Positions 1 to 7,858 of a DNA stretch of 59,939 nucleotides are shown here, one piece after another (positions within the stretch are counted from its first letter, which is position 1; each line of letters begins with the position of its first letter). The translations under genes were made by a program, and so were the position numbers. This stretch comes from an uncultured Eggerthella sp. (GTDB lineage: Bacteria > Actinomycetota > Coriobacteriia > Coriobacteriales > Eggerthellaceae), in contig CAUHNN010000014.1 of NCBI GenBank assembly GCA_959607715.1, positions 1 to 59,939 on the forward strand, written 5' to 3'. The notes beneath the pieces were generated by a model. It did not search any database. It was not told the DNA's origin and was given only the letters and a program-made list of their open reading frames with translations.

Positions 1-36
1 ACTTCGGGAGGCGTCCAATTCTATAGCGGATACGCT

Positions 37-282
37 CTACTTTTGACGCTTACGGAAGTCGAGGTGCCACATGGAGCGGCGAAACTCTCCGTCGGTGACG
101 GCGAGAAGGCCGGCGGCCTTCTCCTGCTCGACGAGTTCCTTGATGGCCTCGTTTTCGACGGCGGTCAGTCCTTTCTTCTCGATCAGTCCTTCGGCGAAGC
201 GCGCACGAGCGTCCTTGAGCTTTTCGGGGCGCAGGAAACTGCCGACGACATCGTAGCGGTACGGGGGACGAGGTGAAGGCAT
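37..282 (-). pseudogene. Truncated MetE-like (B12-independent methionine synthase family) fragment
   Basis: An 81-residue N-terminal piece of the cobalamin-independent methionine synthase II-like family. The stretch from PRPPYRYDVVGSFLRP to TDGEFRRSMWHLDF is the usual start of this roughly 370-residue family, including the early VGSFLRP strand and the DGEFRR substrate-binding loop. After WHLDF the family normally continues with a hydrophobic FWG-like segment, but here five unrelated residues (RKRQK) lead to a stop. The catalytic zinc ligands lie in the missing C-terminal part, so the product should be inactive. The start has a good ribosome binding site (AAAGGAA, 7 bases away), so the 5' end of the gene is intact and the break is at the 3' side, next to the window edge. 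The break could be an insertion or a frameshift. Confidence 0.6.
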
Positions 283-405
283 GGGTGTTCCTTTCGTTGT
301 TTTGACGGGGGTTTCCGGAGGTGTTTTCGAACGAACCCGATTATAGGGAGCCTGCCGGATCGGCGGTCATAGGGATATGCTTTAGCTGGCAATCGCACTG
401 CGAGA

Positions 406-1200
406 TCAGGCCTTCCGAGGATGGGTGTCGGGTGCTTCGTCCGACACTTCGGTGATGTTTTTCCAGAGGCGCTTGGGCATGAACGATCGTCTCAGCTCGG
501 GGTGATAGCGCGCTTCGATCGCCGCTTTTTCGTAGAAGCGCCTCCACGCCGCCGACATGACCTGCTCGTCGGCGGTGCATCCAGGCAGGTCGAGCACGTC
601 GCTTTCCACCAGAAACCAGCCGCGCCCTTGGTAGACGCCGGCGAGGTCGTGCGTTTCGTCGTAGATGATGAACGGCTGGACGTTGAAGCGCTCGACGAAC
701 CAATCCATCAGCAGCGGCACGACGTTGGCGCAAGGGTTGCAGCGTGCGAACCATATGCCCCCTTCGAGTTCGCGGAAGCGCAGGAACTGCATCATTCGAT
801 GGCGTTCGTTGACGACTTCGCGATGAAGGCGCGTGAATCCCTCGACGTGCTCGTCGGCGATTTGGCGGAGGGCGTCAGGGCCTGTTTGCATGGCGAAGCG
901 AACGAAGCGGCAGATCGTTCCCGCTTTCTCGGGGTCGTCGGAAAGCGCGGCGACGCGGACGGCCTCGAAGGAGTCGGGCCCGCAGGTGCGCACGATCCCG
1001 TTGCGCACGCGCCGTGCGATCGTGGGGCTGGTGGGCACATGATGGACATCTTGCCCGAGGCGCAGCTGAAGGTTCGCTGGCGTGGCGATATCGCGGGGAA
1101 CCTCTTTGCGCACGTAGGTTTCGAATACCGCGCAGAGCAAGCCCTCGATCGTGCCGTCGTAGGTGTAGGCGACCTCGTCGGTTACGGCGGGGTAGCTCAT
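406..1200 (-). CDS. DUF4130 family probable DNA metabolism protein (TIGR03915-type)
   Basis: A 264-residue protein that matches the DUF4130 family: an early YDGTIEGLLCAVFE segment, then a helical middle, then FRELEGGIWFARCNPCANVV followed by a WFVERF...FIIYDE strand. Members are always found beside, or fused to, radical SAM or UdgX-type uracil-DNA-glycosylase proteins, and are thought to act in DNA modification or repair; the exact reaction is not established. Here the ATG overlaps the TGA of the upstream radical SAM gene by 4 bases (ATGA), so the two are translated together as one operon. The tail (residues 225-264) is basic and rich in R, K and H. Family assignment is firm; function is inferred from the partner. 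Confidence 0.85.
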   Translation of the reverse strand: MSYPAVTDEVAYTYDGTIEGLLCAVFETYVRKEVPRDIATPANLQLRLGQDVHHVPTSPTIARRVRNGIVRTCGPDSFEAVRVAALSDDPEKAGTICRFVRFAMQTGPDALRQIADEHVEGFTRLHREVVNERHRMMQFLRFRELEGGIWFARCNPCANVVPLLMDWFVERFNVQPFIIYDETHDLAGVYQGRGWFLVESDVLDLPGCTADEQVMSAAWRRFYEKAAIEARYHPELRRSFMPKRLWKNITEVSDEAPDTHPRKA

Positions 1201-2540
1201 GATCGTCCCGTTTCCGGTGCCGGTGCGCATGTCGAATCGAAAAGGCTCATCTGCCCGCGCGCTACGCGGGTGCCGCGCCGTCCATGGCGCCCTCCGTCGA
1301 TGGGGGACGAAAGCACGCTGCGGAGCGCCTGTTCGCTGAAGGCGACGTCGGAGCCGAGGCTGCGTCCTTTGCAGGTGATGAAGAAGCGGGCGCGTTTGTA
1401 GGCGATGCCGAGCTTGCGCAGCTCCGCTTCGCCGAGCGCCGTCGTTTTCCGTGCGCGGATGATGAGGCGCGCACCGCGCGGACCGATGCCGGGGACGCGC
1501 AGCAGCTCCTCGAGGGAGGCTGTGCTCACTTCCACGGGGAAGAAATCGAGGTGGTTGAGAGCCCAGTTCGCCTTGGGGTCGACCGAGAGGTCGAGAAAGG
1601 GGCTCTTCTCGTCGATAAGCTCCGCCGCGTCGAAACGGTAGAAGCGCATGAGCCAATCGGCTTGGTAGAGGCGATGCTCCCGATCGAGCTGAACGGCGTC
1701 GCTTGCGGGAAGGCGCCCGTCGTCGTTGACGGGAAGGTAAGCGCTGAAGAAGACGCGCTTGAGGGAAAGCGAGCGGTACAGGGAGCTTGCCAGGGAAAGG
1801 ATCTGGTAGTCGCTTTCGGGGCTCGCGCCGATTATCATCTGCGTCGATTGCCCGGCGGGCGCGAACGCCCTGCTTTTCTTCGCCAGCGGCGCCTGGGAAT
1901 AGTAGGTGGTGTTCTTTCTGACGAGAGCGCGCGTGTCGCGGTCTTCGGCGATGGATCCTTTGATCTGCTTCATCGGGGCGATGAGATCGTGGCGGCTTTT
2001 GCGAGGGGCGAGCGCGGTGAGGCTTTCGCGCGAAGGAAGCTCGAGGTTGACGCTGAGGCGGTCGGCCAGATGCCCGAGCCGTTCGATGAGCTCGGGAGAG
2101 GTGCCCGGCACTGCTTTCGCATGGATGTAGCCGCGGAAGGCGTAGGTTTCCCGCAGGATGCGCAGCGTCTCGATCATGAGTTCCGTCGTGCGATCGGGGC
2201 TGCCGACGACCCCTGAGCTGAGGAAAAGGCCCTCGATGTAGTTGCGTCGGTAGAATCCGATGGTCAGATCGGCGAGTTCCTGTGGGGAGAAGATCGTGCG
2301 CACCGCATCGTTTTCGCATCGATTGACGCAGTAGGCGCAATCGTAGATGCAGGCGTTGGTCATGAGGACTTTGAGCAGCGTGATGCAGCGCCCATCGGGG
2401 GTGAAGCTGTGGCATATCCCGGCCGCACGCGCATTGCCTAGGCAGCCTGCCTTGCCGCTGCGGTCTATTCCCGATGAGGTGCAGGCGACGTCGTATTTCG
2501 CGGCATCGGCCAGTATTCCAAGTTTATCGATGGTATTCAT
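1197..2540 (-). CDS. Radical SAM protein, putative DNA modification/repair (TIGR03916-type)
   Basis: A 447-residue radical SAM enzyme. The 4Fe-4S motif CX3CX2C is at C64, C68 and C71 (CIYDCAYC), and extra cysteines at 20, 33, 43 and 52 may bind a second cluster. A helix-hairpin-helix DNA-binding motif (VPGIGPRGARLIIRAR, about residues 355-375) lies near the C-terminus, supporting nucleic acid as substrate. This matches the putative DNA modification/repair radical SAM family that pairs with DUF4130 proteins, whose gene follows with a 4-base overlap. The ATG at 2540 is chosen because the protein becomes family-like there (NTIDKLG) and a promoter lies about 30 bases upstream; in-frame codons further upstream precede that promoter. 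The ribosome site (GGATG) is modest. Confidence 0.85.
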   Translation of the reverse strand: MNTIDKLGILADAAKYDVACTSSGIDRSGKAGCLGNARAAGICHSFTPDGRCITLLKVLMTNACIYDCAYCVNRCENDAVRTIFSPQELADLTIGFYRRNYIEGLFLSSGVVGSPDRTTELMIETLRILRETYAFRGYIHAKAVPGTSPELIERLGHLADRLSVNLELPSRESLTALAPRKSRHDLIAPMKQIKGSIAEDRDTRALVRKNTTYYSQAPLAKKSRAFAPAGQSTQMIIGASPESDYQILSLASSLYRSLSLKRVFFSAYLPVNDDGRLPASDAVQLDREHRLYQADWLMRFYRFDAAELIDEKSPFLDLSVDPKANWALNHLDFFPVEVSTASLEELLRVPGIGPRGARLIIRARKTTALGEAELRKLGIAYKRARFFITCKGRSLGSDVAFSEQALRSVLSSPIDGGRHGRRGTRVARGQMSLFDSTCAPAPETGRS

Positions 2541-2568
2541 AAGTACATCCGTTCGCTTTTGTACCTGA

Positions 2569-2597
2569 AGGGTATACGTACAGATGTACGTAGTCAA
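2569..2597 (-). promoter_or_regulatory. Promoter with operator-like 18-bp palindrome for the radical SAM/DUF4130 operon
   Basis: On the minus strand TTGACT (plus coordinates 2592-2597) and TACCCT (2569-2574) are separated by 17 bases. That spacer is filled by the palindrome TACGTACAGATGTACGTA at 2575-2592 (perfect 8-bp arms, 2-base centre). A repressor bound there would block RNA polymerase. The core CGTAC-N4-GTACG has the layout of the Gram-positive SOS box CGAAC-N4-GTTCG with one symmetric change per arm. The rest of the 330-base gap 2541-2870 shows no gene. Confidence 0.6.
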
Positions 2598-2870
2598 GAT
2601 CGACGAGGGGGCATCGGCAGGGTCGGGGGTGCGCCCACGCCCGATGACCTTACCCTCAAAGGTGCCGTGGGAACGACGAATGGCCGTGGGCCTGTATGCG
2701 CGGCACGAGACCATGCCCGCGGGGCGCGTTCGCCGAGGTCTGCTCTGACGACGGGGGAGGGTTTCCTACCATGGTCTAATCCGAAAACGAAGAAGGCGCC
2801 GTGCGCGGCGCTTTCGAACGAAGGCGCACCGCGCGGGACGGCGCGGCGGCGCGACGCAGGAGGACGCGAT

Positions 2871-3815
2871 ATGAAGATTGCAGTTTTGGAGCCGCTGGGC
2901 GTTTCCGACGAGATGCTCCGCTCCCTTTTCGCCGAGGAGATCGGCGCGGCGGATGTCGAGATCGTCACGTATCCCGATCGCAGGGAAGACGAGGCCTCGC
3001 TCATTGAGCGCAGCGCCGATGCGGACATCGTCGTCGTATCGAACATCGCCTATCCCGCCTCGGTCATGGAGAAGAATCCCAATCTGAAATATGTGTGCGT
3101 GGCGTTCACCGGCTACGATCATGTGGATATGGCGTACTGCCGCGAAAAGGGCATCCTCGTGTCGAATTGCGCGGGTTACTCCACCGTCGCCGTCGCCGAC
3201 CTGGTGTTCGGCCTGCTGCTCGACGTCTGCCGTAACATCTCGGCTCTTAACGAGCGGGTCCGTGAAGGGGGCACGAAAGATGGCCTGGTCGGCCCTGAGC
3301 TCGAGGGCAAGCGCTTCGGCGTGGTGGGAGCCGGTGCCATCGGAACGCGCGTCATGCGTATCGCCCAGGCCTTCGGGTGCGAGGTGGTGGCGCATTCCCG
3401 CACCGAAAAGGACATTCCCGGCGTGAAGTTCGTCGGTCTCGATGAGCTCCTTTCGACGAGCGACATCGTGAGCCTCCATGTTCCCCAGACGCCCGAAACG
3501 CTTGCGCTGATCGATGCCGATAAGATCGCGCTCATGAAGCCTTCCGCCATTCTGATCAACTGCGCTCGCGGCCCCATCGTCGATTCGGCTGCGCTTGCCG
3601 CTGCGCTCGACGAGGGGCGTTTGGCGGGTGCGGGCATCGACGTTCTCGAGATGGAGCCGCCGTTCCCTTCCGACCATCCGCTGTTGACGTGCAAGAACGC
3701 TATCGTCACCCCCCATGTCGCGTTCGCTTCGAACGAGGCCATGGAGAAGCGCGCCGCCATCGTCGCATCGAACGTCGCTTCGTATCTGGCGGGCGCTGCG
3801 CGCAACCTCGTGTAG
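2871..3815 (+). CDS. D-isomer-specific 2-hydroxyacid dehydrogenase (NAD-dependent)
   Basis: A 314-residue cytosolic oxidoreductase of the D-2-hydroxyacid dehydrogenase family (phosphoglycerate, hydroxypyruvate or D-lactate dehydrogenase-like), which interconverts a 2-keto acid and a D-2-hydroxy acid with NAD(H). The Rossmann loop GAGAIG is at 153-158. The catalytic Arg is R233 in NCARGPIVD, the Glu is in DVLEMEPP (E262 best fits), and the His is H282 in TPHVAF. The length fits the short single-domain-pair form without an ACT domain, so it is not classical SerA of the long type. The start is set by AGGAGG 7 bases upstream. The gene stands alone between the minus-strand operon and a terminator. 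The true substrate cannot be told from sequence. Confidence 0.85.
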   Translation: MKIAVLEPLGVSDEMLRSLFAEEIGAADVEIVTYPDRREDEASLIERSADADIVVVSNIAYPASVMEKNPNLKYVCVAFTGYDHVDMAYCREKGILVSNCAGYSTVAVADLVFGLLLDVCRNISALNERVREGGTKDGLVGPELEGKRFGVVGAGAIGTRVMRIAQAFGCEVVAHSRTEKDIPGVKFVGLDELLSTSDIVSLHVPQTPETLALIDADKIALMKPSAILINCARGPIVDSAALAAALDEGRLAGAGIDVLEMEPPFPSDHPLLTCKNAIVTPHVAFASNEAMEKRAAIVASNVASYLAGAARNLV

Positions 3816-3849
3816 AGAGACTGGATCCTCGCGATCGCTTTACCGCGCG

Positions 3850-3892
3850 GAGGGGGCAAAGGCCAGGGAAGCCTTCGCCCCCTCTTTCATTT
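3850..3892 (+). terminator. Rho-independent terminator after the 2-hydroxyacid dehydrogenase
   Basis: A stem GAGGGGGC/GCCCCCTC (3850-3857 with 3877-3884) is continued inward by AAGGC/GCCTT and followed by a T-rich stretch (TTTCATTT). It separates the dehydrogenase from the Pho-type promoter that follows. Confidence 0.75.
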
Positions 3893-3950
3893 CCCTTTGA
3901 CGACCAGTCGCGATAGAGGTTTTTCGGCGAAATCCCCTTCGGCGCGAAAC

Positions 3951-4004
3951 CTTAACAACTCTTAACCGCGCCTTACATTTCTTTAACATTTCCCTTGCTA
4001 AAGT
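3951..4004 (+). promoter_or_regulatory. Four Pho-box-like repeats and extended -10 upstream of the phosphate transporter
   Basis: Four heptamers follow each other with 10-11-base spacing: CTTAACA (3951), CTTAACC (3961), CTTACAT (3972) and TTTAACA (3982). This is the one-per-helix-turn layout of PhoB/PhoP boxes. No good -35 is present; an extended -10 (TGC-TAAAGT, 3996-4004) begins about 10 bases after the last repeat, as in Pho-activated promoters where the regulator replaces the -35 contact. The next gene is a phosphate transporter, which supports phosphate control. Confidence 0.6.
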
Positions 4005-4046
4005 GACCGAGTTACATGGTCTATGGAAGGGATCGAAGGTAAAGCA

Positions 4047-5195
4047 ATGGATATTGCGACTCTTATCGTCGTGGGGCTCGTCATCGTCGTCGCGCTCACG
4101 TTCGACTTCACGAACGGCTTTCACGACACGGCAAACGCTATGGCGACGTCCATCGCCACGGGTGCTCTGAAGCCCAAAACCGCCGTCATGGCGGCAGGTA
4201 CGCTCAATCTGGTCGGAGCGTTCCTTTCGACGGAGGTGGCGAAAACCATTTCCGGCGGTCTTATCAATGAACAACAGGTGACCATCGGGGCTGAATTCAT
4301 ATTCGCCGGCCTCGTCGGGGCCATTCTCTGGAATCTGTTGACGTGGTTGCTCGGTCTGCCGTCGTCTTCTTCCCATGCTCTGTTCGGCGGTTTGGTCGGC
4401 GCCGTCATCGTGGGTGCGGGTGTCGAGGGCGTTAACTTCGGCGCCGTCGTCGCGAAGATTCTCATCCCCTCGTTGATCTCCCCGATCGTCGCCGGTTTGG
4501 CGGCCTTCATAGCGGTGAAACTCATATATCTCATAGTGAAGAAGCTCGATGAATCGTACGTCGATCGTGGTTTCCGCCACGGTCAGACCATCACGGCATG
4601 CCTCGTCGCGCTTTCCCATGGCACCAACGACGCGCAGAAGACCATGGGTATCATCACTTTGACGCTCATCTCCGTCGGTGCCCAGGCGTCGGGCACGGGT
4701 CCTCAGCTGTGGGTCATCGCGGTGTGTGGCCTCGCCATCGCCCTCGGAACGTACATGGGCGGATGGCGTATCATCCGTACCCTGGGCAAGGGCCTCACCG
4801 AAATCGCCACCCCTCAGGGCTTCGCCGCTGAGGCATCGAGCGCAACCACCATCCTGGTTTCGTCCCATCTCGGTTTCGCGCTTTCCACCACGCAGGTGTG
4901 CTCCGGTTCCATCATCGGCTCCGGTCTGGGCAGGGGCAACGTCGTCAACTGGGGCATCGCGGGCAGGATGCTGATAGCGTGGCTCGTCACGTTCCCCGCT
5001 TCGGGCATCATCGCGGCCGCGGCGTGCGCGGTTGCCAAGATCAGCCTCGCCGGCACGATCATCGTCGCCGTGGCGGCGGCACTCGCGGCCTTCGCCATTT
5101 TCCGCCTGTCGCGCCGTAACCCCGTTACGTCCGGTAACGTCAACGAAAGCGCCGAAGTCAAACTCAATCCCCAGGCTGCCGCCGCGAACGCGTAG
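4047..5195 (+). CDS. PiT family inorganic phosphate transporter
   Basis: A 382-residue polytopic membrane protein of the PiT (phosphate permease) family, which takes up phosphate or metal-phosphate with a cation. The two family signatures are visible: FTNGFHDTANAMATSIATG near the N-terminus and ALSHGTNDAQKTMGII in the second half. About ten hydrophobic segments are separated by short loops. The start is placed at 4047 because GAAGG lies 7 bases upstream; an earlier in-frame ATG at 4023 has no ribosome site. It opens an apparent operon with a small membrane protein and a tandem Usp protein. The usual PhoU-like (DUF47) partner of PiT genes is missing here. Regulation by phosphate is suggested by the upstream repeats. 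Confidence 0.92.
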   Translation: MDIATLIVVGLVIVVALTFDFTNGFHDTANAMATSIATGALKPKTAVMAAGTLNLVGAFLSTEVAKTISGGLINEQQVTIGAEFIFAGLVGAILWNLLTWLLGLPSSSSHALFGGLVGAVIVGAGVEGVNFGAVVAKILIPSLISPIVAGLAAFIAVKLIYLIVKKLDESYVDRGFRHGQTITACLVALSHGTNDAQKTMGIITLTLISVGAQASGTGPQLWVIAVCGLAIALGTYMGGWRIIRTLGKGLTEIATPQGFAAEASSATTILVSSHLGFALSTTQVCSGSIIGSGLGRGNVVNWGIAGRMLIAWLVTFPASGIIAAAACAVAKISLAGTIIVAVAAALAAFAIFRLSRRNPVTSGNVNESAEVKLNPQAAAANA

Positions 5196-5209
5196 AAAGG
5201 AAGTTGGCA

Positions 5210-5452
5210 ATGCAAGAAGTAATGCAGGAAATGATCAATTTCCTCACCGTCCTCGCCGTCGCCGTCGGTATCGCGGGTTCCATCGGTGTGATGTACTCCT
5301 CGGGTCTGCGTTTCTGGGCTCGCGGCTCCGAGTCCCAGACGAAAAGCTCTACGGGACGTATCGCGCTGCGCTTCGTTTCGGCGGCGTGCTTCGCCGCATG
5401 CGCGATCGTGGTGCTGTTCGCCCTGTGGCTCATCATCCCCATTTTTCACTAG
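5210..5452 (+). CDS. Small two-helix membrane protein in the PiT operon
   Basis: An 80-residue protein I do not recognise. It starts at the ATG at 5210, with AAAGGAAG just upstream, only 14 bases after the PiT stop. Two transmembrane segments are clear (about residues 10-30, FLTVLAVAVGIAGSIGVMY, and 53-78, ending WLIIPIFH), joined by a short polar linker with basic and Ser/Thr residues. Position and size suggest an accessory subunit or regulator of the phosphate carrier, taking the place that a PhoU-like gene often holds. That role is inference from context only. Confidence 0.75.
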   Translation: MQEVMQEMINFLTVLAVAVGIAGSIGVMYSSGLRFWARGSESQTKSSTGRIALRFVSAACFAACAIVVLFALWLIIPIFH

Positions 5453-5473
5453 GATATGAAGGGTAGCTTCATT

Positions 5474-6340
5474 ATGGACAAGATACTGGTAGGTATAGAC
5501 GGCAGCTCCCGCGGCGAAAAAGCGCTTCAATGGGCCGCTCGCGTGGCTGAGCGCAACAACGCCCATCTTTCGCTGATCTCCGTGGTGAGCCCCGAGGTGC
5601 GGCGCATGGCCGGCAACAACGACGAGCTTATCCAGGTCGCCGTGGAAGGCGCCCTCGGTGAGGCGTGCCGCTACGTCGAGGAGAACCATCCGTCCCTTTC
5701 GGTGAGCTCTTCGTCGGTCGATGGCGATATCGTCGAGGCGCTTGTCGGCGCATCGGAGGAAAACGACATGGTGGTCATGGGCACGCACCACACCTCGTCG
5801 GTCAGCGAGAAGGTGTGGGGCGCCAAGGGCCTGCGCGTGTCCGTTTCGACGAGCGTGCCCACTGCGGTCGTTCCCTCCGACTGGACCGAGGAGTGCGAAG
5901 GCCGCGGCATCGTCGTTGGCGTCGGGCCCGATGACGTGAGCGAAGCCGCCGTCGACCTGGGCGTGCGATTCGCCCTCTCCACCAATCAACCCGTGAAGCT
6001 CGTGAGCGCATGGGGCGTTCCGGCGCTTCTTTCCGGTCCTGCGGGCATCATGGGTGGCGGCCTTGCTCCGGTCGGTCGCGACTTCCAGCGTCGCCTCGAC
6101 ACCATGGTCTCCCGTATCCGCGAGGCCTGCCCTGACCTTGACGTGACGGGCGAGGCCATCGAGGGACCTCATCCTACGCAGGTTCTTTTGGAGTGCGCAA
6201 AGGGAGCAAGCGCACTTGTTCTCGGTACCCACGGGCGCTCGATGGTGGGACGCGCCTTCTTCGGTTCGATCACTTATGGTGCACTCGGCGACCAGAGTGT
6301 TCCGACGATCGTCGTCCCTTCCAGACCTAGCGAAGAATAG
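5474..6340 (+). CDS. Tandem universal stress protein (two UspA domains)
   Basis: A 288-residue cytosolic protein made of two UspA domains (about 3-135 and 144-283). Each begins with an ILVGIDGS-like or IVVGVGPD strand. The second domain keeps the full ATP-binding motif G-2X-G-9X-G-S (GTHG 251-254 to GS 264-265). In the first domain the matching loop reads GTHH, so its nucleotide site is probably weak or lost. The start at 5474 has AAGGG 9 bases upstream. It ends the PiT operon and is followed by a strong terminator, so it is likely expressed together with phosphate uptake. Usp proteins bind ATP and help survival under growth arrest; a link to phosphate stress is inferred. Confidence 0.88.
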   Translation: MDKILVGIDGSSRGEKALQWAARVAERNNAHLSLISVVSPEVRRMAGNNDELIQVAVEGALGEACRYVEENHPSLSVSSSSVDGDIVEALVGASEENDMVVMGTHHTSSVSEKVWGAKGLRVSVSTSVPTAVVPSDWTEECEGRGIVVGVGPDDVSEAAVDLGVRFALSTNQPVKLVSAWGVPALLSGPAGIMGGGLAPVGRDFQRRLDTMVSRIREACPDLDVTGEAIEGPHPTQVLLECAKGASALVLGTHGRSMVGRAFFGSITYGALGDQSVPTIVVPSRPSEE

Positions 6341-6371
6341 CGGCCCGCATCAGCGCCATAGAAGGTAAGTG

Positions 6372-6406
6372 AAGCGCCCTCGCAACGAGGGCGCTTTGCT
6401 TTTTCG
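6372..6406 (+). terminator. Rho-independent terminator of the PiT-Usp operon
   Basis: A perfect 11-bp stem AAGCGCCCTCG/CGAGGGCGCTT (6372-6382 with 6386-6396), a CAA loop, then TTTGCTTTTT. This is the clearest terminator in the first 10 kb. Confidence 0.88.
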
Positions 6407-6585
6407 GTGGGCATTGCGCCGCCTCGTCGATGCTCCGTTGGCGGCAAGGAGGGAATTTTGCCTGGTGGTCCTTCGTTTCCCTTGCGTGAAGGGGCCTTTA
6501 CTGTGGAACCTCTCTTAGGGCATCACTGCTAGGATGGGTGGAAAAGCCGCGCTGGAGGGACCATGCGCCGTTTGCGGGGGAGCCC

Positions 6586-7827
6586 ATGTTCGATCGAATA
6601 AAACGCCATTACGAGAAAATTATCTGCGCCTGTTGCTTTCTCATCCTTTTCACCAATATCGGCCTTCCCTCGACATCTTTTTCCGTCTATCAGCCGTTCC
6701 TCGTCGAGCTTCCGGGCGTTGGCCACACGGGCGGCGCCGTTGTCATTTCGGTGCGCACGTTCGTTTCGCTGATCGCGATGTTCTTCGTTGCTCGCTACTA
6801 TCGATTGCTCGATTGCCGCGTGGGCGTCCTCGTCTCGTCTGCGTGCGTGGCTGCCGGCTTCGTCCTCTACGGATTTGCCCAGGGGAACTTCATCGCGCTT
6901 TGCGTCGGTTCGGTTTTGACGGGGCTGGGTTACGGCATGGGAGGCATGGTTGCCTCGACGATGCTGATCGGCCGCTGGTTCAGGTCCCATACCGCCACGG
7001 CCGCCGGGATCGCCGCCGTCGGTTCGGGCGTCGCGGCGGTTCTCATCCCGCCCCTTGCGGTCGCCCTCATCGATGCGACGTCGCTTTCGATCGCTTTCGT
7101 TGCCGAAGGGTGCCTTGCCGCTGCGGTTGGGTTGCTCGTGTTCTTCCTTTTGCGCAACCGCCCGGAGGACATGGGCCTCGAGCCCTACGTCTGCGAAGGG
7201 GATCGCGGGCGTTTCCGCTCTCAGCGCACGCGCGTTAACCGCGGGATACCCCATTCGTGGGTTTCGCTCGTCTTCGTGGCCATGGTCTTCGTCGGCGCCA
7301 TATCCGTCGGCGGAAACAACTACCTCGCCGTGCTCTTCACGTCCGAGGGGTACCCCGTCGAGCGGGCTGCCGCCTTCGTCGCGCTCGGCGGTGCATGCCT
7401 TACCGTGGCGAAGCTGCTGACGGGTGTGTGTTTCGACAGGTGGGGCACGTTGCGTGGATCGATCGTCTTCTTTTCGCTCTTCATCCTCGGCACGGCCCTT
7501 CTGTGCGTCTCGGCGCTCGGGTACGAATGGCTTGCGCCGATCGCCGTCGTTGTCTTCAGCGTGGGCCTTTCCCTCGGCACGGTCGGCATCTCCATCTGGT
7601 CCATCGAGCTTGCCCCGCAGGGGCGGCAAGTGCAGACGATCAAGAACTTCCAGATCGCCTATGCGCTCGGTGGGTTCGTTTGCACGTTCTTGCCGGGGTT
7701 CCTCATGGATGCCTTCGGAACGTATGTGGTCTCCTATCTGCTGCTGCTCGTGCTCGTCGTCGTCGCGGCCGTGATCGTTGTGGGCATCTACTCGGTTTTG
7801 GCTTCGCGTGAGGCGCGAACTCGCTAG
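6586..7827 (+). CDS. MFS transporter
   Basis: A 413-residue major facilitator superfamily carrier with about 12 hydrophobic segments and the central basic loop expected between helices 6 and 7 (about residues 185-215, rich in R and E). The first helix has ACCFLILFTNIGLPSTSF, a pattern common in MFS proteins of anaerobic gut Actinobacteria that carry organic acids (OFA-like). The ATG at 6586 is preferred: the basic, amphipathic leader FDRIKRHYEK directly before helix 1 is typical, and GGGGGAG lies just upstream, although close. An in-frame GTG at 6538 is the alternative. The substrate is unknown, and it sits alone with no enzyme that would hint at one. Confidence 0.85.
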   Translation: MFDRIKRHYEKIICACCFLILFTNIGLPSTSFSVYQPFLVELPGVGHTGGAVVISVRTFVSLIAMFFVARYYRLLDCRVGVLVSSACVAAGFVLYGFAQGNFIALCVGSVLTGLGYGMGGMVASTMLIGRWFRSHTATAAGIAAVGSGVAAVLIPPLAVALIDATSLSIAFVAEGCLAAAVGLLVFFLLRNRPEDMGLEPYVCEGDRGRFRSQRTRVNRGIPHSWVSLVFVAMVFVGAISVGGNNYLAVLFTSEGYPVERAAAFVALGGACLTVAKLLTGVCFDRWGTLRGSIVFFSLFILGTALLCVSALGYEWLAPIAVVVFSVGLSLGTVGISIWSIELAPQGRQVQTIKNFQIAYALGGFVCTFLPGFLMDAFGTYVVSYLLLLVLVVVAAVIVVGIYSVLASREARTR

Positions 7828-7858
7828 TATGGACGGAGGGGATATTGAAGGAGGAACT

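Noticed and set aside
283..405. Cobalamin riboswitch or T-box before the metE-like gene
   Set aside because: The region is too short and lacks the B12-box and T-box core sequences.
1197..2540. Radical SAM protein considered as the missing HydE
   Set aside because: The helix-hairpin-helix, the extra N-terminal cysteines and the DUF4130 partner are not features of HydE.
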